Origin: Halodurantibacterium flavum
Lineage (GTDB): Bacteria > Pseudomonadota > Alphaproteobacteria > Rhodobacterales > Rhodobacteraceae
Reading direction: 5' to 3'
Length of the DNA: 64,000 nt
NCBI RefSeq assembly: GCF_042681825.1
Contig: NZ_JBHUGH010000009.1
Location: 385,352 to 449,351 of the forward strand
Position numbers and translations under genes: made by a program. The notes below the pieces were generated by a model that searched no databases, had not been told where the DNA came from, and saw only the letters and a program-made list of their open reading frames with translations. Shown piece after piece: positions 17,662 through 26,351 of this stretch (positions are counted from its first letter, which is position 1; each line of letters starts with the position of its first letter).

Positions 17662-18590
17662 CCTGCCTCCTCGGGCGGGCCGGCCACAAGGGCGGCAAGC
17701 GCCAGCGCGATGGAAAGGGTCAGCGCAAGCTCGATGCCCAGAATGACCGTCTTTGCCCAGTCGCCCGGCCAGACCAGAAAGCCCGCACCCGGCAGCACGA
17801 ACGACAGGACGATCCCCAGGAGCCCCGCCGCCAGAAAGACCGCAGGCCCGATCACCAGCCCCGCGCGCAGCCAGCGCGACCCGAGGCCCGGCATCCGCAC
17901 CACCCCGGCCATCGCGGCAAGCAGCAGCACCGCGGCCAGAACCGTTCCGCCCTGAAAGGCGCCGCCCGGCCGGCTCGTCCCTGCCCAGACCAGATAGACC
18001 CCGACGATCAGGCCAACGGGGGGCAGGATACGCCCAAAGCTCGCCAACACCCCGTCGGGCCGCGCGTGCTGGCGCAGGCCGGGCGGCGCGGCCCAGTCAC
18101 CGCCCCGCGAAAGGACCAGAACACCGCACAGCGCCGCCAGCAACACCACGCTTTCCAGCAGCGTGTCCCAGGCGCGGAACGCCAGAAGGACGGCCGTGAC
18201 CGGGTTTTCCGCACCCGCCCCGGCGGCGCGTTCGGCAACCATCGGCGCAAGGCCCCGGCCCTCCGGCAGCGCCAGAAACGCGAGGCCAAGGGCAACCGCC
18301 ACGCCCAGCCCCGCGAGCGCCGGCAGGATCGGCGAGGACGCTCGCCGCCCGGCCTCCGCCACCGGCAGGGCCGCGTAGGCGCGCAGCAGCAAAAGCCCCG
18401 TCAGACCCGCGCCGATCGCCGCCTCGGCCATCGCCACATCGACCGCGCCAAGCCGCAGCCAGCCGATCGCCACGAAGACGCCGTAGACGATGAAGACGAC
18501 GACGGCCCGGAACACCCCGCGCCCCGCGACCGCCGCCAGCGCCACGCCCGCAATCATCAGGCAGAGGAGACCATCGAACAGGGCCGTCAT
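17658..18590 (-). CDS. Fused DUF4040 (MrpA C-terminal-like) and MnhB-domain antiporter subunit
   Basis: A 310-residue membrane protein in two parts. The N-terminal half matches the DUF4040/MrpA-tail type (VFIVYGVFVAIGWLRLGAVD, MAEAAIGAGLTGLLLLRAY). The C-terminal half is an MnhB domain (GVYLVWAGTSRPGGAFQGGT). In classical Mrp operons these lie on MrpA and MrpB separately. The split-A arrangement resembles dual operons and the membrane modules of group 4 hydrogenases. ATG 18590 overlaps the mrpG stop. Confidence 0.82.
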   Translation of the reverse strand: MTALFDGLLCLMIAGVALAAVAGRGVFRAVVVFIVYGVFVAIGWLRLGAVDVAMAEAAIGAGLTGLLLLRAYAALPVAEAGRRASSPILPALAGLGVAVALGLAFLALPEGRGLAPMVAERAAGAGAENPVTAVLLAFRAWDTLLESVVLLAALCGVLVLSRGGDWAAPPGLRQHARPDGVLASFGRILPPVGLIVGVYLVWAGTSRPGGAFQGGTVLAAVLLLAAMAGVVRMPGLGSRWLRAGLVIGPAVFLAAGLLGIVLSFVLPGAGFLVWPGDWAKTVILGIELALTLSIALALAALVAGPPEEAG

Positions 18591-18904
18591 TCCGGCCGCC
18601 CCGGCGCGTGCTGCCCGGCGAACCCGCGCGCAGATGCCCCCAGCGCGGAACGGGCGACAAGCTGCGCGGTCGTGCCCGCGGCCACCAGCGCCAGAACCCA
18701 GACGATGACCAGCTTGCCCAGCGTCATCCACCCGTCCGCCTGAAAGGCAAGGCCAAGAACCAGCAGGCCCAGCCCCAGATTATCGGCCTTGGTCAGCGCG
18801 TGAAGCCGGCTGTGACTGTCGGGAAAGCGGATCAGACCCATCGTTCCGGCGAGGAAAAAGACCAGCCCAAGACCCGTCAGCAGGATCGTTAGGATGTCGT
18901 TCAT
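18587..18904 (-). CDS. mrpG: MrpG-like antiporter subunit
   Basis: A 105-residue protein with three helices and the MnhG/PhaG signature (LVFFLAGTMGLIRFPDSHSR followed by LHALTKADNLG). The C-terminal tail is charged and Ala/Gly-rich. It lies between mrpF and the fused DUF4040-MnhB gene with 4-nt overlaps at both ends. Confidence 0.9.
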   Translation of the reverse strand: MNDILTILLTGLGLVFFLAGTMGLIRFPDSHSRLHALTKADNLGLGLLVLGLAFQADGWMTLGKLVIVWVLALVAAGTTAQLVARSALGASARGFAGQHAPGRPE

Positions 18905-19179
18905 TCCTCTTCCTCCGGGTCGCCGGCGCCGTCGTGGGTGGTTGCCTTGACGAAACCGACGGCGGCGAATGCCGCCAGAAGCGCCAGCACCAGCGCCACG
19001 TCGATCATGCCCCAGCCTTGCGCGGCGGCAAGCAGCAGCACGAGCCCCGTCCCCCCCGTCCCCACAAGCTGCGCCGCCATCATCCGGTCGGCGGGCGCCG
19101 GCCCCTGCCAGATCCGCCAGAGCGCGCCGCCGAGCGACAGCAGAAGCACCGTCGCGCAGAACATGAACCAGCCGGTCAT
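18901..19179 (-). CDS. mrpF: MrpF-like antiporter subunit
   Basis: A 92-residue protein with three helices and the MnhF pattern (WRIWQGPAPADRMMAAQLVG, GMIDVALVLALLAAFAAVGF). The C-terminus is acidic (GDPEEEE). ATG 19179 overlaps the mrpE stop (ATGA); the upstream open frame is a shadow. Confidence 0.9.
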   Translation of the reverse strand: MTGWFMFCATVLLLSLGGALWRIWQGPAPADRMMAAQLVGTGGTGLVLLLAAAQGWGMIDVALVLALLAAFAAVGFVKATTHDGAGDPEEEE

Positions 19180-19661
19180 TTCGCCACCTGATCCAGCGTG
19201 GCGATGCGCGCGGCCTCTTGGCGGACAGCGGCGGCGATGTCCTGACGCCGGTCGAGCGTGTGGACCAGGAGATCGCCGCCCGCGCTTCCCGCGACCAGCG
19301 ATCCGGGCATCAGCGAAAGCTCGGCCCCCAGGGCGACCCGTGCGCCGGGCGAAAGACGGACCGGCAGGCGCAACCAGCCGGGATCGAGCGGCAGCGCGGG
19401 ATGAAAGGCGCGCCAGGCGACATCCACCCCGCCCACCACCGAACGCCACAGGAAGCCCGGCGCATATCCCAGCGCCCGCAACAGCGGAAAGGGCCGGGGC
19501 GGCAAGAACCGCAGGCTGAGCGCGGTCGCAGCCGCGACGACGGGAACCGCCGCCAGCGCCGCGTCGGGCGCAATCCCCGCCAGCACGAACCAGAACGCGC
19601 CGAACAGCAGCGCGCGCCGCAGAACGAGAAGGACGGTCGGTAAATCGGTTATCGGGCTCAT
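19176..19661 (-). CDS. mrpE: MrpE-like antiporter subunit, first gene of the operon
   Basis: A 161-residue MnhE-family protein with N-terminal helices and a cytoplasmic domain (WRAFHPALPLDPGWLRLPVR, LSLMPGSLVAGSAGGDLLVH). The family normally sits in mid-operon, but here it opens the operon. ATG 19661 is preferred over an in-frame TTG at 19691 that would overlap the palindromic site. It is transcribed away from the RND operon terminator. Confidence 0.88.
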   Translation of the reverse strand: MSPITDLPTVLLVLRRALLFGAFWFVLAGIAPDAALAAVPVVAAATALSLRFLPPRPFPLLRALGYAPGFLWRSVVGGVDVAWRAFHPALPLDPGWLRLPVRLSPGARVALGAELSLMPGSLVAGSAGGDLLVHTLDRRQDIAAAVRQEAARIATLDQVAK

Positions 19662-19673
19662 ACCCCGGATATC

Positions 19674-19689
19674 GCGCGAATATTTGCGC
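19674..19689. promoter_or_regulatory. Near-perfect palindrome upstream of mrpE
   Basis: GCGCGAATATTTGCGC matches its own reverse complement except at one symmetric pair. It lies 13 nt upstream of the mrpE ATG. On the minus strand a TTGATT and a GATATC flank it at 16-nt spacing and could be -35 and -10 elements, so a bound repressor would block the promoter. No regulator gene is adjacent. Confidence 0.4.
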
Positions 19690-19744
19690 AATCAAGCTGC
19701 AGTTTGCCGCAGGGTCAGGGCCGGGGTCGTGAACCGTGGCCGCG

Positions 19745-19778
19745 GAAAAGACGAAAGCCGGGCAAGGCCCGGCTTTCG
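19745..19778 (-). terminator. Intrinsic terminator of the RND efflux operon
   Basis: A perfect 12-bp stem (19752-19763 with 19767-19778) and a 3-nt loop starts 3 nt beyond the RND permease stop. On the minus strand the stem is followed by TCTTTTCC. This is a textbook Rho-independent terminator. Confidence 0.9.
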
Positions 19779-19781
19779 GTG

Positions 19782-22700
19782 TCATACGATCGCGGCGCCC
19801 CCGTGCGTATCCCGGTGCGTATCCCCGTGCGCATCCTCGGGCTCTGGCCCGGCCGGTTCGGGGGGCAGTTCGCGCGGCGACATGAGTGTATAGAACATCG
19901 GCACGACGAACAGCGTGAACAGCGTCCCGATGGTGATGCCGGAAAAGATCACGAGACCCATCGCGTTCCGCGCGGCGGCGCCCGCCCCCTCGGCGGTCAT
20001 CAGCGGCACGACCCCAAGCGCGGTGGCTGCCGTGGTCATCAGGATCGGGCGCAGACGCAGGCGGGCGGATCTGACGATCCCTTCCAGCCGGCTCAGCCCC
20101 TGCAGGCGTCGCTGCTGGTTCGCGAATTCCACCAGCAGGATCCCGTGCTTGGAGATCAGGCCGATCAGCGTGATCAGACCCACCTGGGTATAGATGTTCA
20201 GCGTCCCGAGCCCGAGGTTCAGCGGCACGATCACCCCGAAGATCGACAGCGGCACCGACATCAGGATGATGAACGGGTCGCGGAAGCTCTCGAACTGGGC
20301 CGCCAGCGCCAGATAGATCACCACGATGGCAAGCGCGAAGGCGATGGCGATGGTGTTTCCTTCGGTGACCTCCAGCCGCGACTGGCCGGAATAGTCGATG
20401 AAGAACCCGTCGGGCAGCAGTGGCCGGGTGATATCGACGATCACCTGCAACCCGTCGCCGGTGGACACGCCGGGCAAGGGCAGCGCCGAGATCGTGGCCG
20501 AGTTGAGCTGGTTGAACTGCTCGATCGCCACGGGCGCGGGCCGGGTCGTGACCTCGATCACTGCCGAGAGCGGCACCATGTCCCCCGTGACCGAGCGGAT
20601 GAAATACTCGCCCAGCCGTTCCGGGTTGTCGCGATATTCCTGCGGCACCTGCATGATGACGTCATAGCTGTTCGAATCCCGGTCGAACTGCGCGATGGCA
20701 CCGCCCCCGACCAGCAGGCTGAGCGTCTGGCCGATCTGGTTCGCGGGCAGGTTCAGCGCCGCCGCCCGTTCCCGGTCGATCGAGATAACCACCTGCCGCG
20801 TGTCAAAGGACATCGAGTTCTGCACGACGATGAACCGTCCCGAGGCCTGCGCCTCCAGCCGGACCCGTTCGGCGACCTCATAGACCTGCGACGCATCGCC
20901 GGTCGACTGGATCACCATGCTGATCGGCAGGCCACCGCCCGCCCCCGGAAGCGACGGCGGCGCGAAGACAAAGGCCTCGACCCCCGGCACGGCGGAAATG
21001 CGACCCTGGATGTCCTGCTGGATCTGCGCCTGGCTCCGGTTCCGGTCGGCCCAGTCCTCGAACGCCCAGAGCGCAATGGCCGAGTTCGTCTGGCCGCCCA
21101 TGCCCACGATGGAAAAGCTCGCATTCACCTCGGGGATGTCGCGGGTCAGTTCGCGCATCTGGTTCACATAGGTCGAGGTATAATCCGTGCTCGCGTTCGC
21201 CGGGGCGTTCACGAGGGAAAAGAGCGCGCCGGAGTCCTCCTCCGGGGCAAGCTCGCTCGATGTCTTGGTAAAGAGATATCCCGTCACCCCCACCAGCACG
21301 ATGACCATGAGCATCGTCACCGGCCGGTAGTCGAGCGTGCCGATCAGCCTGCGCTCATACCATCCCTCAAGCCGCAGGAAGTTGCGGTCGACGAATTTCT
21401 GGAACCGGCCATGGTTGCCCGACTTCAGGATCCGGGCCGACATCATCGGCGAGATGGTCAGCGCGACCAGACCCGAAATCGCCACCGCCCCCGCCAGCGT
21501 CACCGCGAATTCGCGGAACAGCGCGCCGGTCAGGCCGCCGGTGAACATCAGCGGCGCAAAGACCGCGATCAGCGTGATGGTCATCGCGATGATCGAGGTG
21601 AAAAGCTCTTTCATCGAGATGAACGCCGCCTGCCGGGGCGACTTGCCCTCTTCGATATGGCGCTGGATGTTTTCCACCACGATGATCGCGTCATCCACCA
21701 CGAGGCCGATCGCCAGCACCATCGCCAGCAGCGACAAGAGGTTGATCGAATAGCCGAAGACAAAGAGGATGAAGAGTGCCCCCACCAGCGACAGCGGGAT
21801 CGCCAGCAGCGGCATCAGTACCGACCGCAGCGAGCCGAGGAAAAGGAAGATGATGATCGTCACGATGATCGTCGCCTCGGCGATCGTGCGGAACACCTCG
21901 GAGATCGAGGCCGAGATCTGCTCGGTCGAGTCGTAGACCATGGTGATCGTCATGCCCTCGGGCAGCGACTCCTGCAGCGCAGGCACCTCGGCGATGACCG
22001 CCGCCGCCGTGTCGAGCGGGTTGGCCGAGGGCGTCGGGAAGACGCCGATGAAGGTCCCCGGCTGATCGTTGAACGTCACCACCGTATCGGTGGATTCCGC
22101 CGCAAGCTCGATCCTCGCCACATCCCGCAGGCGCACGACATCGTTGCCCGAGCCCGAGATCGGCATTTCCCCGAAGGCTTCGGGCGTCTGCAGCGTGGAT
22201 TGCATCGTGATCGGATAGGCCACGAATTCGTTGCGGGTATTGCCGGGCGCCGAGAGGAAGTTGGCGCTGTTGATCGCGGTCATCACCTCGGCCGCGGTCA
22301 GGCCGCGTCCGGCAACCTGCACCGGGTCGATCCAGACGCGCATCGCATAGTTCGCGGCCCCGATGATCTCGATCTCGGCGACGCCCGGAATGGTGGACAT
22401 GCGCGGCCGGATCACCCGCTCGATATACTCGGTGATCTGCTCCGCGCTCATGTTCTCGTTCTGCAGCGCGAGATACATGAGAGCAAAGGTCATCCCCGTG
22501 CCCTTGACGATGCTCGGATCCTCGGCGCCGGACGGAAGCTGGCTGCGCACCTCCTGCACCTTGGACATGACCTCGGTCAGGGCCGCGTCGGAATCCGCGC
22601 CCAGCCGCATGTTCACCGTCACGACCGAGGCCGAGGGGCGCGAGGCCGTCGTCACATAGTCGACGTTTTCCGCCGTCGCGACCGCCGCCGCCACGGGCGA

Positions 22701-22892
22701 GGTCACGAACCCCTGCATCAGTTCCGCCGAGGCACCCGGATAGATCGTGGTGACGGTGATCACCGTCTCTTCGACCTCGGGGTACTGGCGCACCTGAAGG
22801 CCCGCCATCCCCTGCAGACCCAGAAGGATGATGAGAAAGCCCAGAACCGTCGAAAGGACCGGGCGCTTGATGAAAAGATCCGAGGGGCTCAT
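19782..22892 (-). CDS. RND multidrug efflux permease (HAE1 family)
   Basis: A 1036-residue inner-membrane drug/proton antiporter. It has the N-terminal FIKRPVLSTVLGFLIILLGL, two periplasmic porter loops, twelve TM helices, and the paired Asp of TM4 in AIGLVVDDAIIVVENIQRH (about residue 400) for proton relay. Length is normal. It works with the membrane fusion protein encoded just upstream and an outer-membrane channel that is not in the window. It overlaps the fusion-protein gene by 4 nt and is probably repressed by the divergent TetR. Substrates cannot be told from sequence. Confidence 0.93.
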   Translation of the reverse strand: MSPSDLFIKRPVLSTVLGFLIILLGLQGMAGLQVRQYPEVEETVITVTTIYPGASAELMQGFVTSPVAAAVATAENVDYVTTASRPSASVVTVNMRLGADSDAALTEVMSKVQEVRSQLPSGAEDPSIVKGTGMTFALMYLALQNENMSAEQITEYIERVIRPRMSTIPGVAEIEIIGAANYAMRVWIDPVQVAGRGLTAAEVMTAINSANFLSAPGNTRNEFVAYPITMQSTLQTPEAFGEMPISGSGNDVVRLRDVARIELAAESTDTVVTFNDQPGTFIGVFPTPSANPLDTAAAVIAEVPALQESLPEGMTITMVYDSTEQISASISEVFRTIAEATIIVTIIIFLFLGSLRSVLMPLLAIPLSLVGALFILFVFGYSINLLSLLAMVLAIGLVVDDAIIVVENIQRHIEEGKSPRQAAFISMKELFTSIIAMTITLIAVFAPLMFTGGLTGALFREFAVTLAGAVAISGLVALTISPMMSARILKSGNHGRFQKFVDRNFLRLEGWYERRLIGTLDYRPVTMLMVIVLVGVTGYLFTKTSSELAPEEDSGALFSLVNAPANASTDYTSTYVNQMRELTRDIPEVNASFSIVGMGGQTNSAIALWAFEDWADRNRSQAQIQQDIQGRISAVPGVEAFVFAPPSLPGAGGGLPISMVIQSTGDASQVYEVAERVRLEAQASGRFIVVQNSMSFDTRQVVISIDRERAAALNLPANQIGQTLSLLVGGGAIAQFDRDSNSYDVIMQVPQEYRDNPERLGEYFIRSVTGDMVPLSAVIEVTTRPAPVAIEQFNQLNSATISALPLPGVSTGDGLQVIVDITRPLLPDGFFIDYSGQSRLEVTEGNTIAIAFALAIVVIYLALAAQFESFRDPFIILMSVPLSIFGVIVPLNLGLGTLNIYTQVGLITLIGLISKHGILLVEFANQQRRLQGLSRLEGIVRSARLRLRPILMTTAATALGVVPLMTAEGAGAAARNAMGLVIFSGITIGTLFTLFVVPMFYTLMSPRELPPEPAGPEPEDAHGDTHRDTHGGAAIV

Positions 22893-24007
22893 TCCGTGAG
22901 GGCCTCCGCCCGGACCATCGGGTTGACGGTATTGTCGATCACAACGGGCGCGCCGTTCGACAGACGGTTCTGGCCTGCGCTGACGATCGTATCGCCGGGC
23001 GAGATCCCCTCGCGCACCTCGACACGGTCGCCCGAACGGCGCCCGAGCTGGACGAAGACCTGCCGCGCCTCAAGCTGTTCGGGGTCGTTTTCGCGGGGGC
23101 GGACGACATAGGCATAGTCGCCGTAAAGGCTGTTCACGACCGCCGTATGCGGCAGGGCGATGATATTCTCCTCGACCGGAAGGTCGATCTGCACGCGCAC
23201 GAACTGGCCCGGCGTCAGGGACACGTCGTCGCCGCTGTTGCGGATCGTGCCGCGCAGCGCGACCATGCGGCTTGCCGGATCGACGCGCGGGTTGATCCCG
23301 GTGATTTCGCCGTCAAAGACCGCGCCCTGATCCTCGAACCGGACATGCAGCGGCTGACCCAGCGACAGCACCGGCAGGTTCTGTTCCGGCAGCGAGAAAT
23401 CGACCCGCATCATGTCGAGATCCTGCAGCGTCGCCACGACCGTGCCGGGCGAGATATACTGACCCAGATCGACCCGGGGCAGACCGATGGTCCCGCCGAA
23501 GGGCGCCGAAAGCTGGCGCTGCTCCATAAGCGCGGTCGCCCGGGCCAGTTGCGCCTCGGACGCCTGCGCCGCAGCCTCGGCCGCGTCGAGCGACGAGCTG
23601 GTCGCAACGCCCCGTCCCTGAAGTTCGCGCGCCCGCGTCAGGTTCACGCGATCGAGGTCCTGCTGGGTGCGCGCCGCCTCGACATCCGCCGTCTGCACCC
23701 GGTCGTCGAGCCGCAGCAGCATCTGCCCGGCCTCGACCCGGCTGTTCGACTCAAACAGGATCTCCTGCACCACGCCCGCGGCCTCGACCGTCAGATCGAC
23801 GCCCTGGATCGCGTTCACCGTCCCGATCGCGGTCAGCGCCGGCTGCCAGGTCTGACCCTCGGCCTCGACGGTGGAAACGGTCAGGGGCTGCACCGGCATG
23901 TTCGCAAAGAAATCCGCGATCATCCTGTCGCGGAACAGATTGAACCCGACCAGACCGCCGCCGACCAATCCCAGAAGGATGATCGCAATGATGAAACGCT
24001 TGATCAT
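22889..24007 (-). CDS. RND efflux membrane fusion protein
   Basis: A 372-residue periplasmic adaptor. N-terminal membrane anchor (FIIAIILLGLVGGGLVGFNL) without a lipobox, lipoyl half-motifs (VVQEILFESNSRVEAGQMLL and the later FGGTIGLPRVDLGQYISPG), a short alpha-hairpin (about 110-150) and beta-barrel and proximal domains. It links the RND pump to an outer-membrane channel. It is the first gene of the operon, 97 nt from the TetR gene across a palindromic operator. Confidence 0.92.
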   Translation of the reverse strand: MIKRFIIAIILLGLVGGGLVGFNLFRDRMIADFFANMPVQPLTVSTVEAEGQTWQPALTAIGTVNAIQGVDLTVEAAGVVQEILFESNSRVEAGQMLLRLDDRVQTADVEAARTQQDLDRVNLTRARELQGRGVATSSSLDAAEAAAQASEAQLARATALMEQRQLSAPFGGTIGLPRVDLGQYISPGTVVATLQDLDMMRVDFSLPEQNLPVLSLGQPLHVRFEDQGAVFDGEITGINPRVDPASRMVALRGTIRNSGDDVSLTPGQFVRVQIDLPVEENIIALPHTAVVNSLYGDYAYVVRPRENDPEQLEARQVFVQLGRRSGDRVEVREGISPGDTIVSAGQNRLSNGAPVVIDNTVNPMVRAEALTE

Positions 24008-24034
24008 GACAAACTCCGGAGCGCGCGGAAAGTA

Positions 24035-24086
24035 CCGTAAAACGGCTTGAAAAACGACTCGAACTTACTGTACCGTCCGGACGGTA
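24035..24086. promoter_or_regulatory. TetR operators between efflux genes and regulator
   Basis: TACCGTCCGGACGGTA at 24071-24086 is a perfect 16-bp palindrome. A second, looser site (CCGT-AAA-ACGG, preceded by TA) lies at 24035-24045 with the same half-site. Both are in the 97-nt gap between the fusion-protein gene and the TetR gene. This placement fits autorepression plus repression of the pump. Confidence 0.75.
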
Positions 24087-24104
24087 TTGTCAATCGGGCG
24101 GACG

Positions 24105-24665
24105 ATGAAAAAGAAGAAGAACGACACCCGCGACCGCATCCTCGAAGCCGCCGAGGAACTGTCGCGCGAGCTTGGCCCGGGCAATGTCTCGCTGGAGGCA
24201 GTGGCCGCGCGCGCCGGTGTGTCCAAGGGTGGCCTCCTCTATCATTTTCCCAGCAAGAACAGCCTGATGCAGGCGGTGGTCGAATTTGCCATGCATCGCT
24301 TTGCCGCCGCGCTCGACGAACCCGCGCAGTGCTGCGGGCCGGACGGGATGCTCGCCGCCTATATCGAGACATTCCTGGAAGATCGGGCCTGCCGGGCCAA
24401 GCCGCCTTCGGCGATTCTTGCTGCACTTGCTGAAAATCCGGGCTTGCTGGACCCGATCCGCACACATGAACGGACCTTTCTGGACCGCATCCGCGCCAAC
24501 GCGCGCGATCCGCGGCAGGCGACGATGATCTATCTCGCGCTGCAGGGCATCCGCTGCATGGAGATCATGAACGTGCAGGTCCTCAGCCCGCAGGAGACGG
24601 CCGAGATCCTCGACCACCTGCGCCGCTGCGCCGAAGAGGTGCGCGAGGAAACGCCGCGCGCCTGA
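24105..24665 (+). CDS. TetR-family regulator of the RND efflux operon
   Basis: A 186-residue protein. The N-terminal helix-turn-helix (TRDRILEAAEELSRELGPGN, VAARAGVSKGGLLYHFPSKN) is clear. The C-terminal ligand domain is of the TetR_C type, with a Cys pair (QCCGPDG). ATG 24105 is preferred over TTG 24087, which would touch the palindrome. It is divergent from the pump genes and the palindrome begins 34 nt upstream of its start, so it is likely their local repressor. It converges on a GGDEF gene 9 nt away. Confidence 0.9.
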   Translation: MKKKKNDTRDRILEAAEELSRELGPGNVSLEAVAARAGVSKGGLLYHFPSKNSLMQAVVEFAMHRFAAALDEPAQCCGPDGMLAAYIETFLEDRACRAKPPSAILAALAENPGLLDPIRTHERTFLDRIRANARDPRQATMIYLALQGIRCMEIMNVQVLSPQETAEILDHLRRCAEEVREETPRA

Positions 24666-24674
24666 TCCGGCGTC

Positions 24675-26120
24675 CTAGTCCTCGGTCAGGCTGTAATGCA
24701 GCCGCTTCACCTCATACATCTTCATGTCGGCGCGGCGCAGGATGCTCTCTATCGGCTCGCCTTCCTCGCCGGTTGCATGGCCGATCGCGACCGTCAGGGG
24801 GATGTTGAAATAATACTGGTTGTTGAGCGCGATCAGCCGGCCGATATTCTCGACCATCGCGATCGCCTCGGCCTCGGTGGCGCGGGGCATCACCACCGCA
24901 AATTCGTCGCCCCCGGTCCGGGCGGCGTTGCAGGGCGCCTGCGCCGCCTCTTTCAGGACCTCGCCCATGCGCCGCAAGAGCGCGTCGCCCGCATCATGCC
25001 CCCACTGGTCATTGACCCGCTTGAGCCCGTTCAGGTCCAGCACCACGACCGAGACCGGATGGGTGCGCTTGCGTTCCAGCCGGTTGAGCTCGTCCATGTA
25101 GAAGGCGCGGTTGTGCAGGGTGGTCAGCACATCATGCTTGCCCAGATATTCCAGATAGGCCTCGGCCTTCTTGCGCGCGGTGATGTCGGTCAGGGAAACC
25201 TGGACCAGCGCCCAGTCATCCTCATGCCCCGGCAGGACGGCGAACTGCATGATCACGTGCCGTTCCGTGCCGTCGAGCGCATAGTTCACGACCTCGCGGC
25301 TGTGGAACAGGTTGTTGTTCCACAACTCCATCAGCTGTTCGCGGAAATGCGCCTCCATATTGTCGCGGAACACATCGCCCAGCCGGTCCAGCAGCGTCGT
25401 CTTGTCCGGCGCGCAGAACATGTCGAGCGTCGCCTGATTGACATCGACCACGCGGATCTCGCTCATGCATTGGGGCACGAATTCCGGGTGCACGTCGGTA
25501 AAGACCCGCAGATCGACGATGCCCCGCGACCGCAGGTCCTGCAGCATCTGGCGGATGCGGCTGAAATCCTCGACCCAGAGCGAGACAGGAGAGAAGCGGA
25601 AGATCCCTTCGGCATATTGACGGCTGGCAAGCTCGCTCCGGCGCGCATCCTCGCGCTCGGTCACGTCCTCGACCGTCAGAAGGATCTTGCCCAGGCTCTG
25701 CTCATATCCCGGCATCACCGAGCCGCGTAGCTGGATGTCGAGCCGGCGCCCCCCCAGCGTGTAGTTGACCGCCATGCTGGAAAACGACGTGTGACCGTCC
25801 CAGAGCTGCGCCAGTTCGTTTACATGGCTGTGCAGCATGTCGTCGCGAAAGACCGTCGAAAGGTTGGCCACCAGATCGTCGAGATCGCGCGCGCCGTAAA
25901 GTTCGAGCGTGCGCGGATTGACCCGCAGGATACGGATGCGGCGGGAACAGTCGGCGACGCGGCTCAGATCCTCGCGCAGGAAACTGCGGATATCGGTCAC
26001 GCCCTGCGCACGCCATTCGTCAAACTTGCGCTTTACGCCGCTGAAATCCTCGATCCACATGGAGACCGGCGCAAGGTCGAAGGTGCTGCCTTCCTGCCGC
26101 TCGGTTGTCTGAACATTCAT
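24675..26120 (-). CDS. Diguanylate cyclase with duplicated PAS-like sensor domains
   Basis: A 481-residue soluble protein. Two homologous PAS-like domains (about 15-155 and 175-310) share APVSMWIEDFSGVKRKF and SPVSLWVEDFSRIRQML at their starts and similar ends (LTVEDVTERE, VSLTDITARKK), so they arose by internal duplication. The C-terminal GGDEF domain keeps the active-site motif (RTGGDEFAVV). No RxxD inhibitory site is seen at the normal place (QAPC). It should make c-di-GMP in response to an unknown ligand. It is one of four c-di-GMP genes around the cellulose operon. Confidence 0.9.
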   Translation of the reverse strand: MNVQTTERQEGSTFDLAPVSMWIEDFSGVKRKFDEWRAQGVTDIRSFLREDLSRVADCSRRIRILRVNPRTLELYGARDLDDLVANLSTVFRDDMLHSHVNELAQLWDGHTSFSSMAVNYTLGGRRLDIQLRGSVMPGYEQSLGKILLTVEDVTEREDARRSELASRQYAEGIFRFSPVSLWVEDFSRIRQMLQDLRSRGIVDLRVFTDVHPEFVPQCMSEIRVVDVNQATLDMFCAPDKTTLLDRLGDVFRDNMEAHFREQLMELWNNNLFHSREVVNYALDGTERHVIMQFAVLPGHEDDWALVQVSLTDITARKKAEAYLEYLGKHDVLTTLHNRAFYMDELNRLERKRTHPVSVVVLDLNGLKRVNDQWGHDAGDALLRRMGEVLKEAAQAPCNAARTGGDEFAVVMPRATEAEAIAMVENIGRLIALNNQYYFNIPLTVAIGHATGEEGEPIESILRRADMKMYEVKRLHYSLTED

Positions 26121-26351
26121 CGCAAAGTCTCTGCCCGCAGCTTGTCCGGGCCGGCGGCGCGGGCATGGCGGCCCTTGGTGTAAGTCCGTCCATGCGAGGC
26201 CTTCGTCCCCGTGGTCCAGGGACTATAAACCCAGTTTCGGCGCGCGCATAGCGCAACCTTCGGGGTACCGGCACAAGCGGTCGGGATTTGATCTGGCGCA
26301 AGGCGCGGCGCGGCGGCAGGCCCTATCACCGCTCCGATCACAGGAGATGCC

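Noticed and set aside
19704..23111. A 1135-codon open frame on the plus strand opposite the RND genes.
   Set aside because: It is antisense to the clearly coding RND permease and fusion protein; its His/Arg/Asp-rich translation is typical of a GC-rich shadow frame.
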